Shown here in pieces: positions 33,804-45,767 of a DNA stretch of 64,000 nt. The translations under genes were made by a program, and so were the position numbers. Numbering within the stretch: the first letter of the stretch is position 1; each line of letters starts with the position of its first letter. The stretch comes from Aralia elata. Its lineage: Eukaryota; Streptophyta; Magnoliopsida; Apiales; Araliaceae. Location: assembly GCA_034770075.1 (NCBI GenBank), contig CM068379.1:15933506-15997505 (forward strand). The letters run 5' to 3'. Under the pieces are notes generated by a model, which did not search any database, had not been told where the DNA came from, and saw only the letters and a list, made by a program, of their open reading frames with translations.

Positions 33804-35778
33804 CTAAATAAAATCAGTATCGTCTATGAAAGCAGGATCCTCGAACTGATCCCCTGGAGTCGTCGAGCTCGGAGGACCAAAGTTCATATCAGGGATGTAG
33901 GGATGCGCTGTGGCATCAGATGAACTCGGGCCTGCATCATAACCTGCACCGTCAGGATCGTAGGTGTAAGCCTCCTCCGGGGCCCGGCCCAACCCCCGAA
34001 TAAACAGCGACAACTGATCTACCTGACGGGTCAATGAGGCGATCTGCTCAGCGTGGGTAGGGGTCCGAACACAGGCAGCCCAATCGGTCATCGTCACCGA
34101 GCCTGGAACCATATCTCCAAGAAAGAAAGTGGCCCGAGTCTGAGGACCGATGGTACGGGGTACCCACCATGTACGGAATGCATCACTCGTAGTGGGACCC
34201 GTGGAAAGCATCCGACCGTCCTCCCCAGCAAGCATGATCTCCGAGGGCTGAGAATCCAGCGGCCAGAAAGTAGTGAAGGAAAGGGAGTGCGGGATGCGGA
34301 TCTCCCCAGTGACGCATCTGAATGCGCGCTCTCCCAAATACATCACCCAGCCTCCAACACTCTGCAAAGTGAGGCGACGGGTGGAAAGCTCGAACTCCGG
34401 GCCGGAAGGATGCCCGTCAGCAAACCCCACAGTCAAATGCTCGGAGAGGTAGGGAATCCAGACGACGTCGGCAGCCGTGATCAACTCCAGCTGAATACGA
34501 CAATGTGCAAAGCTTCCCGACACGGGGACCTCCTCCAGAGTACTGTGATGCCATCGCCGACCCCGAGGATAGGTGTCCGGGCCCAGAGTAGTGAGAGGCC
34601 TCAGACATGGCAGCCGCTCGTAAGCCCAGAACTGTGAATAGAAACAAGGCAAGGCATGAGTCACTATCAAATACAGAAAAGAGATGAAAGGAAAAGAAAT
34701 ACAGTAAGAGAAAGGAGGAAGGGACTCACCAGCAGAAAGTGGTAGAAACCGAGCCAGGCATCAGTCTGTCCCTCCGATCGTAGGCGCATACCGTGGAGGA
34801 AATAGGCAAAGGTGAATGACCCCCAGTCATAGTCACTGATGCGATCCACGTCTCTAACCGCTCCCACGACGCTGAAATGAATGGTGGAGGAGTTGTTCCC
34901 TAGGAAACAACCCCTCATGATCGTCAGGAACAAGTGTCGGAGTAGAACGTCGCGGGTACCCTGATCTGCTGGAATAGGCAGCGCATAGAGACCCCCGACT
35001 GCATCGATAGCCAAGGCACCAGATCGGATACTGCGGGCCTTAAAGACCCGGTCCTCAGCAGCGAAGCCCAGCAAAGCTCGAACCTCCACAGGAGTGATAT
35101 CAAGATCCAAGGGGATGCGGGACCCGGTAAACTCAATGCCAGTAATGTACCTCCAGTCCCATGGGGTCAACACGACCTCGCAGTCGAGGAGATGAAGAGA
35201 CTGCGTCTGGTGGAACCATCGCTCGGATAAGGCCCTCATGTAACCCCAGGGGCACTGGCGGGGGATGATAGTGAAGAAATGTCGGAAGCCCCAAGAGTCC
35301 ACCATCGCCCGATAATCACTGTGCAGGGCCGCGTAAAGGGAGTAGATGTTGAACCAGTTACCCCTCGGCTGGGTAAACTCGGGTACCTGGGGCAATCACC
35401 AAGGGGTCAATCCGGATAGAAGGAGAATGGAGAAATTGAGAGTGAAATCAGAATAGAGCTGAAATATACCTCGTTAGCCACGAGAGATGCTGAAGGGTGA
35501 CGACTGAGATCCCGACCCAAAAGATCGGGTATCTGCACAGAGGCGCCAGAAGGAGCCTGATGAGTAGATGGAGCCGGTGTGCTGAAGGATGGCCCCTCTG
35601 CCGCAACCTCCGGAGGGACAGCCTCCTCAACGTCCGGATGACCAGGACGAATAACAGCCTCCGTCAAACGACGAGCCTGGCGGGTGGTCCGAGGAGGAAC
35701 AGGAGTGGGCGCAGCCCTACGACGGCGAACACCCGAAGTCCGAGAGGCGGAGGAGCTACTGGGCGCATCACGATCCAT
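33804..35778 (-). CDS. Antisense gene A: plant-mobile-domain-like protein, three exons
   Basis: The exons are 35778-35470, 35386-34730 and 34631-33804. Introns of 83 and 98 nt are GT-AG (GAG/GTATAT..CCCCAG, CTG/GTGAGT..TTCACAG) and fall between codons. The product is about 597 residues and no stop interrupts it. There is a Ser/Pro/Arg-rich N-terminus; then WFNIYSLYAALHSDYRAMVDSWGF in two parts, VVLTPWDWRYITGIEF, LLRHLFLTIMRGCF, and DYDWGSFTFAYFLHGM with FWAYERLP, the order seen in plant mobile domain (aminotransferase-like) proteins; and an acidic tail with a short coiled coil (QIASLTRQVDQLSLFI). Extra ORFs of this kind, often antisense, are known in Tat elements; their role is not. All splice sites and frames fit without any correction, so the gene looks intact. 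Confidence 0.78.
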
Positions 35779-35883
35779 AGCTGGAATAGAACGGACGAGA
35801 AAGAAGGTAAGTTTCCTTTTAAAATTTATGTAATGAACATTCTAAATTTCTAGCCTCATCATATGATTAATGCAATATGATGC

Positions 35884-35926
<43 letters not shown>

Positions 35927-36516
35927 GGAAGAGTTCCGTTTGTAAATTGAACATCCCAGGCATAAGCCAAACGTGTTTTCCATCAATCAAAATCTAAAAC
36001 AGATCTAAATTGCATTCATATATGTAATTACAGCATGTAATGCATGATTTTATTGCAGAAAGGGAATAACAATATGTGGGACCGCCTCATGAACATAAAA
36101 TAGGACTCACATAGTTGATACATAGCATGTATATATGATGGTACATTACATAGCATTGTAAAGCATACATTTTATCTCTAAACATGCAAATAGTCAAATG
36201 TATAGCAAAACATTGACGAAATTGAAAAGTGACCGGTCAAAGTGTTACCTGTAGCGTGTAGATCAATCCTACCGGAACAGTTTTTGCAGGAAAGTTGAAA
36301 AATCGACGAAAAGCCCTTGCGAACAAGCAAAAAAATCGCGAGGAATATGTGTGAGTTGGAAGTTGAAAGTGACAGATCTGGAAGCGGGACGCCGCTTATA
36401 AGCCCGATCTTGGCCGCAGATGTATCTGCGGCGGGCCGCAGATCCATCTGCGGCTGGCCTTGGTGGGCCCCACCTTGCTCCCTTGAAGCCATTTGACGTG
36501 TTGAAGTGAAAAGTTT
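35779..36516 (-). promoter_or_regulatory. Region upstream of antisense gene A, with A37 run and dyad
   Basis: This region would hold the promoter of the minus-strand genes. An acceptor-like TTCTATTCCAG sits just before the ATG, so a 5' UTR intron is possible. An A37 run lies at 35889-35925. At 36413-36460 two near-perfect dyads of the GCCGCAGATCCATCTGCGGC type lie in tandem; the same core (CGGATAGATCTGCGG) is in the LTRs. I cannot point to a specific TATA box. Confidence 0.4.
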
Positions 36517-37400
36517 ACGCGATGGGTGACCGGCGACGATACCCGGCCCCGACATGACGATCGACCGGCGACGATAACCGGCGATCACGAGATGGATGTC
36601 CGGCGACGATAACCGGCTCCGAAAGATAACCGACCGGCGACGATAACCGGGGGTTACGAGATGGGTGACCGGCGACGATACCCGGCCCCGACATGACGAT
36701 CGACCGGCGACGATAACCGGCGATCACGAGATGGATGTCCGGCGACGATAACCGGCTCCGAAAGATAACCGACTGGCGACGATAACCGGGGGTTACGAGA
36801 TGGGTGACCGGCGACGATACCCGGCCCCGACATGACGATCGACCGGCGACGATAACCAGCGATCACGAGGTGGATGACCGGCGACGATAACCGGCTCCGA
36901 CAAGATAACCAACCGGCGACGATAACCGGGGGTTACGCGATGGGTGACCGGCGACGATACCCGGCCCCGACATGACGATCGACCGGCGACGATAACCGGC
37001 GATCACGAGGTGGATGACCGGCGACGATAACCGGCTCCGACAAGATAACCACCCGGCGACGATAACCGGGGGTTACGCGATGGGTGACCGGCGACGATAC
37101 CCGGCCCCGACATGACGATCGACCGGCGACGATAACCGGCGATCACGAGATGGATGTCCGGCGACGATAACCGGCTCCGACAGATAACCAACCGGCGACG
37201 ATAACCGGGGGTTACGAGATGGGTGACCGGCGACGATACCCGACCCCGACATGACGATCGACCGGCGACGATAACCGGCGATCACGAGATGGATGACCGG
37301 CGACGATAACCGGCTCCGACAAGATAACCAACCGGCGACGATAACCGGAGGTTACGCGGTGGATGACCGGCGACGATACCCGGCCCCGAACGAGACGATG
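36517..37400. repeat. 139-bp minisatellite built of CCGGCGACGATAACCGG words
   Basis: A bit more than six units of about 139-140 bp start near 36520, 36659, 36798, 36937, 37080, 37219 and 37358. Each unit contains four sub-repeats of about 35 bp with the core CCGGCGACGATAACCGG or its ACCC variant. Units are nearly identical, which means recent expansion or homogenisation. ORF-like stretches on the minus strand merely reflect the repeat. Tandem repeats in the 3' region of Ogre/Tat elements are known to seed satellites. Confidence 0.93.
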
Positions 37401-37629
37401 GATTGAAGGAGTGAACCCAAAGACTAACAAACACGGTCAAGGGGTTGATACATTGACACTCTTACGAATGTCTTGCATGCATTACATCTTATGTTGCATC
37501 ATAAGCTATATGTGTGAGGCATCATGTATGCACTGTCATTCTTACACACTGTCATTCATGCATCGAGTGTCTATTCTTTATCCTGTTCATTTCATTTATC
37601 ATTTCATAAACATGATAAAGAGGGGCAGC
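37401..37629 (+). promoter_or_regulatory. Spacer and polypurine tract of the Ogre element
   Basis: After the minisatellite, about 215 bp of unremarkable DNA end in ATAAAGAGGGGCAGC directly before the 3' LTR TGTAGAC. Confidence 0.7.
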
Positions 37630-39608
37630 TGTAGACACCCAAATTTTGCGTTTCCTTCTACTAACCTTGACAGGAGGGCGAAATCGTCAATTGAACCAGC
37701 TTGCGGGAGCAAAAGAGCGGGCACAAGGGCGAGCGCCCGGCACCGCCGCAATGATTTGGGCAGCTCAAGTCGACGTGACAGCAGGGCCGTCCGAGGCAGG
37801 CATTTCCGAATGAGGTGGCACGTCTCCCGGAAATTCCCGGACTGCGGAATACGAGCCTGTCAGCGAAAACCGACGTTGCGGTACGAAAATCGAGGCGTGG
37901 CACGAAAATCGAGAAAGTCAAGCCCGCCAGCCGCGGATAGATCTGCGGCCAAGTGGGTGCGCCAGCACGGAAACCAGGAAATCAGCACTACCAGCTGAGT
38001 GCGATGGGAGGCGTGCCAGCTGGCCAGCCTATTTAAGCCAGCTCCAGGCAGCATACAGGAGGTTCAGCAATTGTAAGGAAGAAGGAGAATACAGCAGCAG
38101 CCAACTCGGAAATTGAGGAAGAAATAGCTAGATTTTGCAATCAAATAGGAAGAAAAGAGAGAAAAAAGAGAGGAATAATTTTCTTTTGATTTGATTGTAT
38201 CAAATAGATTCTTTTCCTTCTATTCAAATACATCAAGTTCACATCCATTTGGATATCAATTGCAAGGGATTATGGGTGTGAAGTTTCCATCGGAATAAAA
38301 CTCTTCCTAACAACCCGATGATATGCGTTCATTAATTTCTTTGTTTGTTTTAAGGTGTTATATTTGGTATCAATTCCTTTAAATCGTTATTTTAGGATGT
38401 CTTGGTATTGTTAGATTATCCGGGTTGGTTTTATTTTCTTGTAATATCCAATTGTTTGTGTGTGGATATTTGGTTGTGAGCCTAGGAAAGCGACCCCGCC
38501 GTGGTCCAAATCCGATGATGGACATGTCTTGATGTATGTAGCGGGTAGGATGTAGCCTCTTTGTAAATATGTAATCGTTGGGCCTTAAAACGACGCTAAG
38601 GCGAAAATCGTGTTTAAGGCCCCCGAAATAGTGAAAATTGGTGATTGTTGGCGTTCGGGGATATTTTGATGGCTTACATGCCCAATGAATAGCCCCGACG
38701 CGTGTTTATGCTTGATTTGATTTATGACACGAAATTGATTTCAAAGCTAAATGATAAGATTTTCATAAAATCAATCAAAGTAGGATATTAGAATCACGAG
38801 GTTAAAATTTGAGAAATGTTAATGAATGTCGATTCCTATCTAACGAGAAAGCTAAAGAAGGATCGTTTTCCAAAACATCACACAAAAAATGATTTTATAA
38901 ATAAAATGACGTTTTATTAAACCATTGTATATAGGGTTAAAGAGATTCTAGAAATTGCCCATCATTTTATGAAAGCAACGTATAGATCTTGATTCCTATT
39001 TAGACAAAGGTTTAAAGCTCTTATCTTGCCAAAACGACATTTAATGAAAATCTCATAGTTTTGGACAATTAAAATCAAACCTTTCTCATAAAGAATAAAG
39101 CTTTCTCGTGTATACCGAAAAGACATTCCGAAACGTTCTCAAATTAAAAGCACGATTTTCCCTAAAATCCAAATGGCTCTTTCATACAAACTCACCACAA
39201 CATTTACATAGGCACACATACACACACACACGCATACCTACACACACACATTCATGAATTAAAGGATAGGAAAGCATCAAGATTGCGGTAACCGTGTTTC
39301 ACGGAAGTCGAGGGGTGCCTAACACCTTCCCCTCACTTAAACAAGCCCCCGAACTCGATGAATCTCGATTCGCAGACCAATTAATTCGGAGTCACACATG
39401 AGCCAGCGATTTATAAAAAATGAAAACTCGGATGAGTTGGTACATCCATTTCAAATATACCAACTGGCGACTCTGGTTAATTGGCTCATCATAAAAACGA
39501 TCTTTCAAAACCCCGTCGACCTCAATGCCGACCTTTTCCAAAAAATCATCTAAACCAAAAGGCTAAAATTGGAAAAGAGACAGAGAAATCGAAAACCCGG
39601 CGTCGACA
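37630..39608 (+). repeat. 3' LTR of the Ogre element
   Basis: 1979 bp, nearly identical to the 5' LTR (about four substitutions and five indels totalling 8 bp). The open frame crossing its right end (39481-40701) joins LTR sequence to Tekay RNase H without an ATG and is fortuitous. Confidence 0.95.
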
Positions 39609-41433
39609 ACGACAATTAAAGGACTATGAGAAGGGTTATCGTACCCATGATTTGGAGTTGGCCGCGGTGGTATTTTCTTTGAGGATATGGAGGCACTATC
39701 TTTACGGGGAGAAGTGTGAAATATATACAGACCACAAAAGTCTGAAATATATTTTTACACAGAAGGATCTGAACATGCGACAGAGGAGATGGTTGGAATT
39801 GATAAAGGATTACGACTGCAAAATTTTATACCATCCGGGTAAAGCAAATGTGGTGGTTGACGCCTTAAGCAGAAAGGGACGGGAGAAATTGTCTATGATT
39901 ACCGCTCAAGAGGAGCTAATTACAGCAATGGCGAAACTGGAATTGGAGGTGAGATTTTCGGAGGAGTGTGATGAAAAATTATTTCGGCTGAGAATCGGTT
40001 CAACCTTGGTAGATAAGGTTAAGGAAGTACAAATTCAGGACGGAGAATGTGATAGAATCAGGAAAAAGATGTCTGAAGGTGATGAAATGAAATTCAAAGA
40101 GGATAACGAGGGAGTATTAAGATTCGAAGGAAGAATTTGGGTTCCGCCAGTACAAGAGCTTAAGGAGGAAATTTTGAACGAGACTCATAATTCAAGATAT
40201 TCGATTCATCCAGGTAGTACGAAGATGTACCAAGATCTCCGACAACATTTTTGGTGGCCGAATATGAAGAGGGACGTTGCCGATTGTGTAGCCAAGTGTT
40301 TGACATGTCAGAAAGTTAAAGCAGAACATCAGAGGCCAAGTGGGCTATTACAACCGTTAGAAATCCCAGAATGGAAATGGGAGCACATCACCATGGATTT
40401 CGTAGTAGGTCTTCCGACGACTCAGAAAGGTTTCGACGCAGTATGGGTTATCGTAGATCGACTGACAAAATTAGCACATTTTCTATCGATCAAGATCAGA
40501 TTCAACCTAGATCAGTTGGCGAAGTTGTATGTCAAAGAGATTATATCGAGGCACGATGTTCCAATATCTATTGTCTTAGATAGGGATCCGCGCTTCACAT
40601 CGAACTTCTGGAAACGACTACAAGAATGCATGGGGACACAGTTACGTATGAGTACGGCATATCATCCACAGACCGACGGACAGAGCGAAAGAACGATTTA
40701 AACATTGGAGGATATGTTACGAGCTTGCATTATGGACTTCAAAGGAAATTGGGACGACCATCTACCGTTGGTCGAATTTGCTTATAACAACAGTTACCAC
40801 GCAAGCATTGGCATGCCGCCTTACGAAGCGTTGTACGGCAGAAAGTGCAGAACTCCATTATGCTGGGATGAAGTTGGCGAACGTCAATTGCTCGAACCAG
40901 AACTGGTACAACAGACCGCAGAAATCGTTAAAGTGATCAGGGCAAGATTAATAGCAGCTCAGGATAGACAGAAGAAGTACGCCGATCAACATCGTAAGAA
41001 TCGAGAGTTTGACTCTGGTAGCTATGTTTTCTTGAAAGTATCTCCCTGGAAAGGGAAGATTCGTTTTGGTAAAAAGGGAAAACTAAGCCCGAGGTTCATT
41101 GGACCCTTTGAAGTATTAAGAAGAGTTGGTGAGGTCGCATATGAGGTAGCTTTACCTCCAGCGCTGGAACACATCCACAATGTCTTTCATGTCTCGGTGT
41201 TACGACCATACAAGCCCAACTACAAGAATGTCATAGAGTATGAACCCCTGCAAGTTGAGAAAGATTTGTCTTACGAAGAAGAGCATGTTCAGATAGTTAA
41301 CAGGAAAGAGCAAGTGCTAAGAAATAAAACTATACCTTCTGTTAAGGTAATATGGAGGAACCACAACGCTGAAGAGGCTACGTGGGAACTCGAAGATCAA
41401 ATGATGAGAAAATATCCTCAGTTATTTACTTAA
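39609..41433 (+). pseudogene. pol: Tekay RNase H (end), integrase and chromodomain, right part
   Basis: It resumes the Tekay frame after the ACGAC duplication. RNase H end (YTDHKSLKYIF, HPGKANVVVDALSR); integrase zinc finger (H..H..CLTC at about 40190-40310); core with D (MDFVVGLP), D (DRDPRF) and E, 35 residues between the last two (QTDGQSE). A TAA at 40699 interrupts immediately after SERTI, where relatives have Gln, so C-to-T again. After it the frame is open to 41433 and ends in a chromodomain-like SVKVIWRNH and EEATWELED. Chromodomains of chromoviruses bind modified histone H3 and guide integration. Confidence 0.9.
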
Positions 41434-41546
41434 TCTATGTGTAGCGATTCTGGGGACAGAATCTTTGTAAGGGAGGGGGGAGAATGTAACGGGACGAGTT
41501 AATTGAGTCGTGATTCTGGGGACAGAATCCTTTTATGGGGGAAAGA
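41434..41546 (+). promoter_or_regulatory. Tekay 3' end: duplicated hairpin and two polypurine tracts
   Basis: The hairpin GATTCTGGGGACAGAATC occurs twice, at 41446-41463 and 41512-41529, each with a 7-bp perfect stem. Between them is a strong polypurine tract, GGGAGGGGGGAGAATGTAAC, that looks like an LTR border. The real 3' LTR starts only after a second, weaker tract (TATGGGGGAAAGA) at 41547. Confidence 0.7.
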
Positions 41547-44269
41547 TGTGATTAACGAGAATTTTTGTAACTTATTTTAAATATTTATTGAATTAAATAA
41601 ATATTTTTCGATGATTTAATTCTTGAGTTAATTGATTAATCGATGAATTTGTGGTAGATTAATTTAATTATATGTGTTACAATAATTATATTAATGTAGA
41701 GAATTTTTATATTTAAAATATGTGTTTAATTGAATTTATTTGATTAAATACATTATTTAAATGAGTATAATGTTATTCCTAATTAATTTATTTATTAATT
41801 AGAGAATTAGTAAATTGTCATTTTTAATAAATGAGAATTTTATTTATATGACTATGTGATTTAATGAAGAATTATTCTATTTTATTTTATTTGATTTTAG
41901 TGAGACTATTTAGTTGATTAAAGTATGACATGAAACTATATAATAAGTTATTTATTAAAATAAATTAGAAGGAAGAATTATTAAGCAAGCCAAACGAGGC
42001 TTTAAAGGGAGTTGGGGTCAGTTAACCATTATGGATTAACTGACACCCATTATTATATCAGTTTCTTTTTATTATACGTATTTCTATTTTATGCATCAGT
42101 TTCCAAAAGTTTATACAGAGAGAACTTAGAGAGAAATTTAGAGAAAAACTGTGAGGGAAGAAAGAAAAGTGAAGAATTGAAAGTTCCTTGTCATCATCTT
42201 GCATAATCTAGCATAATTATCAAAGATAATTCTTCTAATTTAAGTTTTAATTCATACTCTGAAAGTTCTTCCATGATTATACGTGTTTTAAGTTTTCTGT
42301 GAAAGACTAAATTAGCGATTAACGCATGATATGATTATATGTATGTTACTATTTGATTATAACATGATTGATACCATGTAGGAATGATTTAAAGTGATTA
42401 AATCCATGTAATTATGCTTAATTGAGTTTTTCAAGAGTTATAGAGTATGAAAATTGTATGTCTGGTCCTCATGTACAAATTATATGCTTTAAATGATTTA
42501 TGTAACTTGAAATTGATAGTTGGGTATAAGTATGCATGTTTAAATGAACAATACAGAGTTCAAACGGATTAATTTGGCCAATAAACGAGATTACTGCGAT
42601 TAATTTTGTTAACTGTATCAAAACTCTAAATAAGTATGAACCGTTAGATTTTTGGTCTTTAATTGGGTTGTATAGATTATCTGTGATGTTAAAATCACTG
42701 TTTATGGAATGAGTTTTGATTTCATACCATATATGATAATTGGGCATGTTTAATTTGATGTACGAATAACAAAATGGGAAATTTTTGGCCTGTTTCTGCG
42801 TTCTTCGCGAACTGCAGAAACTGGAATTCGTAATTCTCGCCCCAGCGAGAATTTTGTGAAGGGATTTCTCACCCCGGCGAGAATTTTGTGAAGCAATTTC
42901 TCGCCCCGGCGAGATTTTTGTGAAGAGCTTTCCCGCCCCGGCGGGAATTTTTTAAAAAAAAAAGAGTAAAAAGACGAGAGTAAAAATTTTATTCTTTCTT
43001 TGTGTTCATGGTATGAAATCGTGGTTATATCTAAAGCTTAGGCTAACGTATAAAATGAATGTTAAATTACTGTGAAAGGTGGTAGCATAAGCCCATTGAT
43101 TATTCGGTGTCAGCTATTAAAATGAAATTAGATGAGAATGAGTTCTGAAGTGTTTATAATACTGTAACTAATTAATGTTACTGTTTTATAAACGGAATGT
43201 ATAGGTTGATTAGAGAAACGTGAGTTTAAATTTATAGTCTACGCACGAGGCAAGTATCTTATCCTTACTTTTACGTTTACGCAAGTTTCTAAATTTTGTT
43301 ATCATAGAATACAAGCTTCATAATGCTATTACTTCCTGAGCAAGTTATTGTTTCTATTCCATTCAATTTCATGGATTCAATGAGACGTTTTTAATTTCCT
43401 CTTTGTAATGCTTCAGTTATATAGAACGTATTCAATCGTACCTTTTGTGAGATTTAGTTTTGATTCTCGAATTATACCTTTTGAACCTTGATTGACTAGC
43501 GAACCCTTATTGATTCGACTAGTCCATAGTTGATGAGCGTTCTAAATTCTAGAAACGTTATTGAAGTAAATCCAAACCAAACTTCCTTTGGTGCGGACTC
43601 CGATGTCAAACTGAGATGAACAACCCTTATATAGGGGATTTTATTTACGCGTTAGCGTTAAGATGTTGTGCACATACATGGTACAAAGGACTGATCCCCC
43701 TGAGTACGAGAAGAAAGGTCCATATAGTCTTACGACTGTTAAAGGTTTAAAGTAGAAATACTTGATAACCTGGGACATAGTTCGTGGTCTTAAGACCCTC
43801 AGACGTTCTTTTAAATCTTGTTTTACATTGTTGACTCAAAAGCTAAATCTTCAATTATTCGATATCCGTTGATTATTTCCCATGTTATTATTGTCGTTGT
43901 TATTATACTTGCTGGGAAATTATTGATCACTCTTGCATAATAACATTGCAGCTAAAGTTGAAAGAAATGATGAGCAGTCCACTAGTAAGGGCAAAGGCAA
44001 AGCAAACAAGTGATGAAGAATTTCTATATGTGTTAAAGTGATGATTATGTAATAGACTTATTTTATGTTTTCCGCACTGATGTTTATTTAAGGTTAGATG
44101 ACCTGGGATTTGTTTATGAATGATGTTGTAACCCTCTAATGGGAGATTTCTATTTCTATTCAAGTATTTTCATTTAAATTTGAATGGGTAGTTAGATGTG
44201 ATGTGATGTTTTTGTATTGTGAACACCAAATCCTGAGGAAACGAAGTATCCGGATTTGGGGGTGTCACA
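41547..44269 (+). repeat. 3' LTR of the Tekay element
   Basis: 2723 bp, TGTGATTAACGAG to GGGGGTGTCACA, followed by the TCCAC duplication. It carries the four-hairpin array at 42833-42950. It is the complete version of the LTR whose 5' copy lost its end. Confidence 0.93.
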
Positions 44270-45767
44270 TCCACTCTACGATTGCCGAGATTCACTCTAC
44301 GACCAAGCTCATAGCACTCTATGTTTTCACTTCAGCGGCGAAGTTACTCTACGTTTGACGAGAGTTATTCTACGATGGTGCTCTTTACTCTACGATTGGC
44401 AAGTTTACTCGACAGCTAGTTACTCTACGATTCCGAGGTTTACTCTGCGATCGCGATAAGTGCTGGTGCGGAGTATATTCTACGTTTTACTGAGAGAGCG
44501 TTACTCTATGATTTTGGTCGACATGCAGATTTTTGATTCTGAGAAGGATTTGAAACATTGAAGCTTAAAGATATGATTCCTAATACGATTTAGAGATAGA
44601 ATTACAATCATAGAAGGAAACTACTTTTGATTATGGGAAGTAGAGTGTGATATGGAATCTGAGTTGAAGATAAATATGGAAACTGAAGAAGAATTGGAAA
44701 AGGAAACCGAGCAAGACTTGGATTTGGAAACTAAATCTAAATTGATAAGGAAGCTACTTAAAGCTGGATTTCAGAGATTGAGAAGGATTTAGAATCCTAC
44801 CATATTTGCAAAGTGAAGACTTCCGAAGTAGAGTTGGATTAGAATTCTTCTAGGGTTTCAAAGCATCTATAAATACCTTTCACTTATAAACAGTTGAAAA
44901 CATCTTAGAACATCTTGAACATCCTGAATTATCATCATAGATCATATTTTATTTAGCATGTTAGCGTCGTTTATTTTTATTCAGTTCTAAGGGGATATGG
45001 AACCTTATTTTCAGTTAATAGTATAATTAAGTTTCATTATTGATTCCTTCATATATGAGATTTATTCTGATAATATGTTTTAACTGTTTATATGCTATTT
45101 GATCTGATTAATTTGATGTGGCCAGTTAGATTAATATTATTAATATCATCTGCTAGATTCAGGAATAGTATTACGTAATTGATATTTTTTCTAATCACAG
45201 GTAGCAGTTAGTAATACTGATTGTGGTCAAGCTTTTGGTTTATTGCTATGGTTGTCAGAAGACAAGTTAAACAATCCGAGCTTATGTGTTTGTTGCTTGG
45301 AATAGTCTAATTCCTTAGTTCTTAATGTTGCTATTATATTAAATCTATAGAGCTTATTCTAGGTTGTATAATGGTTAGAATCTTGTGAAGAACTTATTTC
45401 ATTAAGTGATAATCTAAGAGAAATTTCGAGTAGCAGAGCTTATTGTTGCCTAGGACTATTAATCTTATGGAAGGGAGAAATAATGTTAACTTGATTATAC
45501 TATTTCTGTTAATTAGTGAAACTGAACTGAAGAACTGAAACTTTAATTTATTTCATTATCTTTATTATTTGAATTTTATTTTCTTTAGTAAATCATAATT
45601 CAAAACACCCTAATTCTTTATTTATTATTTTCAGTTAGAAATATTAGAATAAATTCAAAGCAATATCATTCTCTGTAGGATCGACCCTTACTTACTATTG
45701 TGCTTATTATTTGAATTTGTAGAGTAAAGTGAGGTTTATTTTTGGATTGTTTAACGACAGCTTCCCA
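44270..45767 (+). repeat. 3' LTR of TR-GAG element 2, right part
   Basis: It begins with the TCCAC duplication and continues the LTR from the point broken at 16430, including most CTCTACGAT words (44275-44520), to CAGCTTCCCA. CTTGG follows. By eye it is more diverged from the 5' LTR than the Tekay LTRs are from each other. Confidence 0.92.

Larger units (their letters stand above)
21919..39608 (+). mobile_element. Ogre/Tat-lineage Ty3/gypsy retrotransposon, young, with two antisense genes
   Basis: It has a perfect ACGAC target duplication (21914-21918, 39609-39613) and LTRs TGTAGACACCC..GTCGACA. Ogre/Tat assignment rests on the TGGCGACTCTGCTGGGGA (tRNA-Arg-type) primer site, the 17.7 kb size, an intron between protease and RT, a second plant/archaeal-type RNase H in pol, antisense genes between pol and the 3' LTR, and a 3' minisatellite. 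The two LTRs differ by about four substitutions and five short indels over 1.97 kb by eye, so the insertion is recent. pol is open, but gag/protease and protease/linker each have a frame break. Confidence 0.93.
16431..44269 (+). mobile_element. Tekay-type chromovirus (Ty3/gypsy), nested in element 2
   Basis: It starts TGTGATGAACGAG, ends GGGGGTGTCACA, and has a perfect TCCAC target duplication. It carries 2.7 kb LTRs, gag with two zinc knuckles, protease, RT, RNase H, integrase and a C-terminal chromodomain-like segment, the Tekay/Del plan. It is broken by at least four stops and one small deletion, and split in RNase H by the Ogre element. Without the Ogre it is about 10.2 kb. The LTRs differ by about 1.5% over the first 1.4 kb compared by eye. 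Chromodomain chromoviruses are known to target heterochromatin. Confidence 0.9.
11109..45767 (+). mobile_element. TR-GAG element (gag-only Athila-like, element 2), host of the nested Tekay and Ogre elements
   Basis: The target duplication is CTTGG (11104-11108, 45768-45772). The parts are: 5' LTR 11109-12875, tRNA-Asp-like primer site, gag-only coding region 13147-14946, conserved 3' module, polypurine tract, and 3' LTR split at 16430/44270 by the Tekay insertion. Without the nested DNA the element is about 6.8 kb, with only 3.3 kb internal and no protease, RT, RNase H or integrase. It would have needed enzymes from an autonomous relative, perhaps one like element 1. The LTRs differ by a few percent by eye. 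Confidence 0.85.

Noticed and set aside
32021..35778. Antisense genes as ordinary host genes
   Set aside because: They lie wholly between the Ogre pol and 3' LTR, inside one target duplication, and such extra ORFs are typical for the lineage.
36517..37400. Regular repeats resembling a CRISPR array
   Set aside because: Sub-repeats are contiguous variants without unique spacers, in a plant retroelement 3' region; it is a minisatellite.
39481..40701. 406-codon open frame joining Ogre LTR tail to Tekay RNase H-integrase
   Set aside because: It has no ATG before the Tekay part and arises by chance at the insertion joint; the coding content is the Tekay pseudogene.
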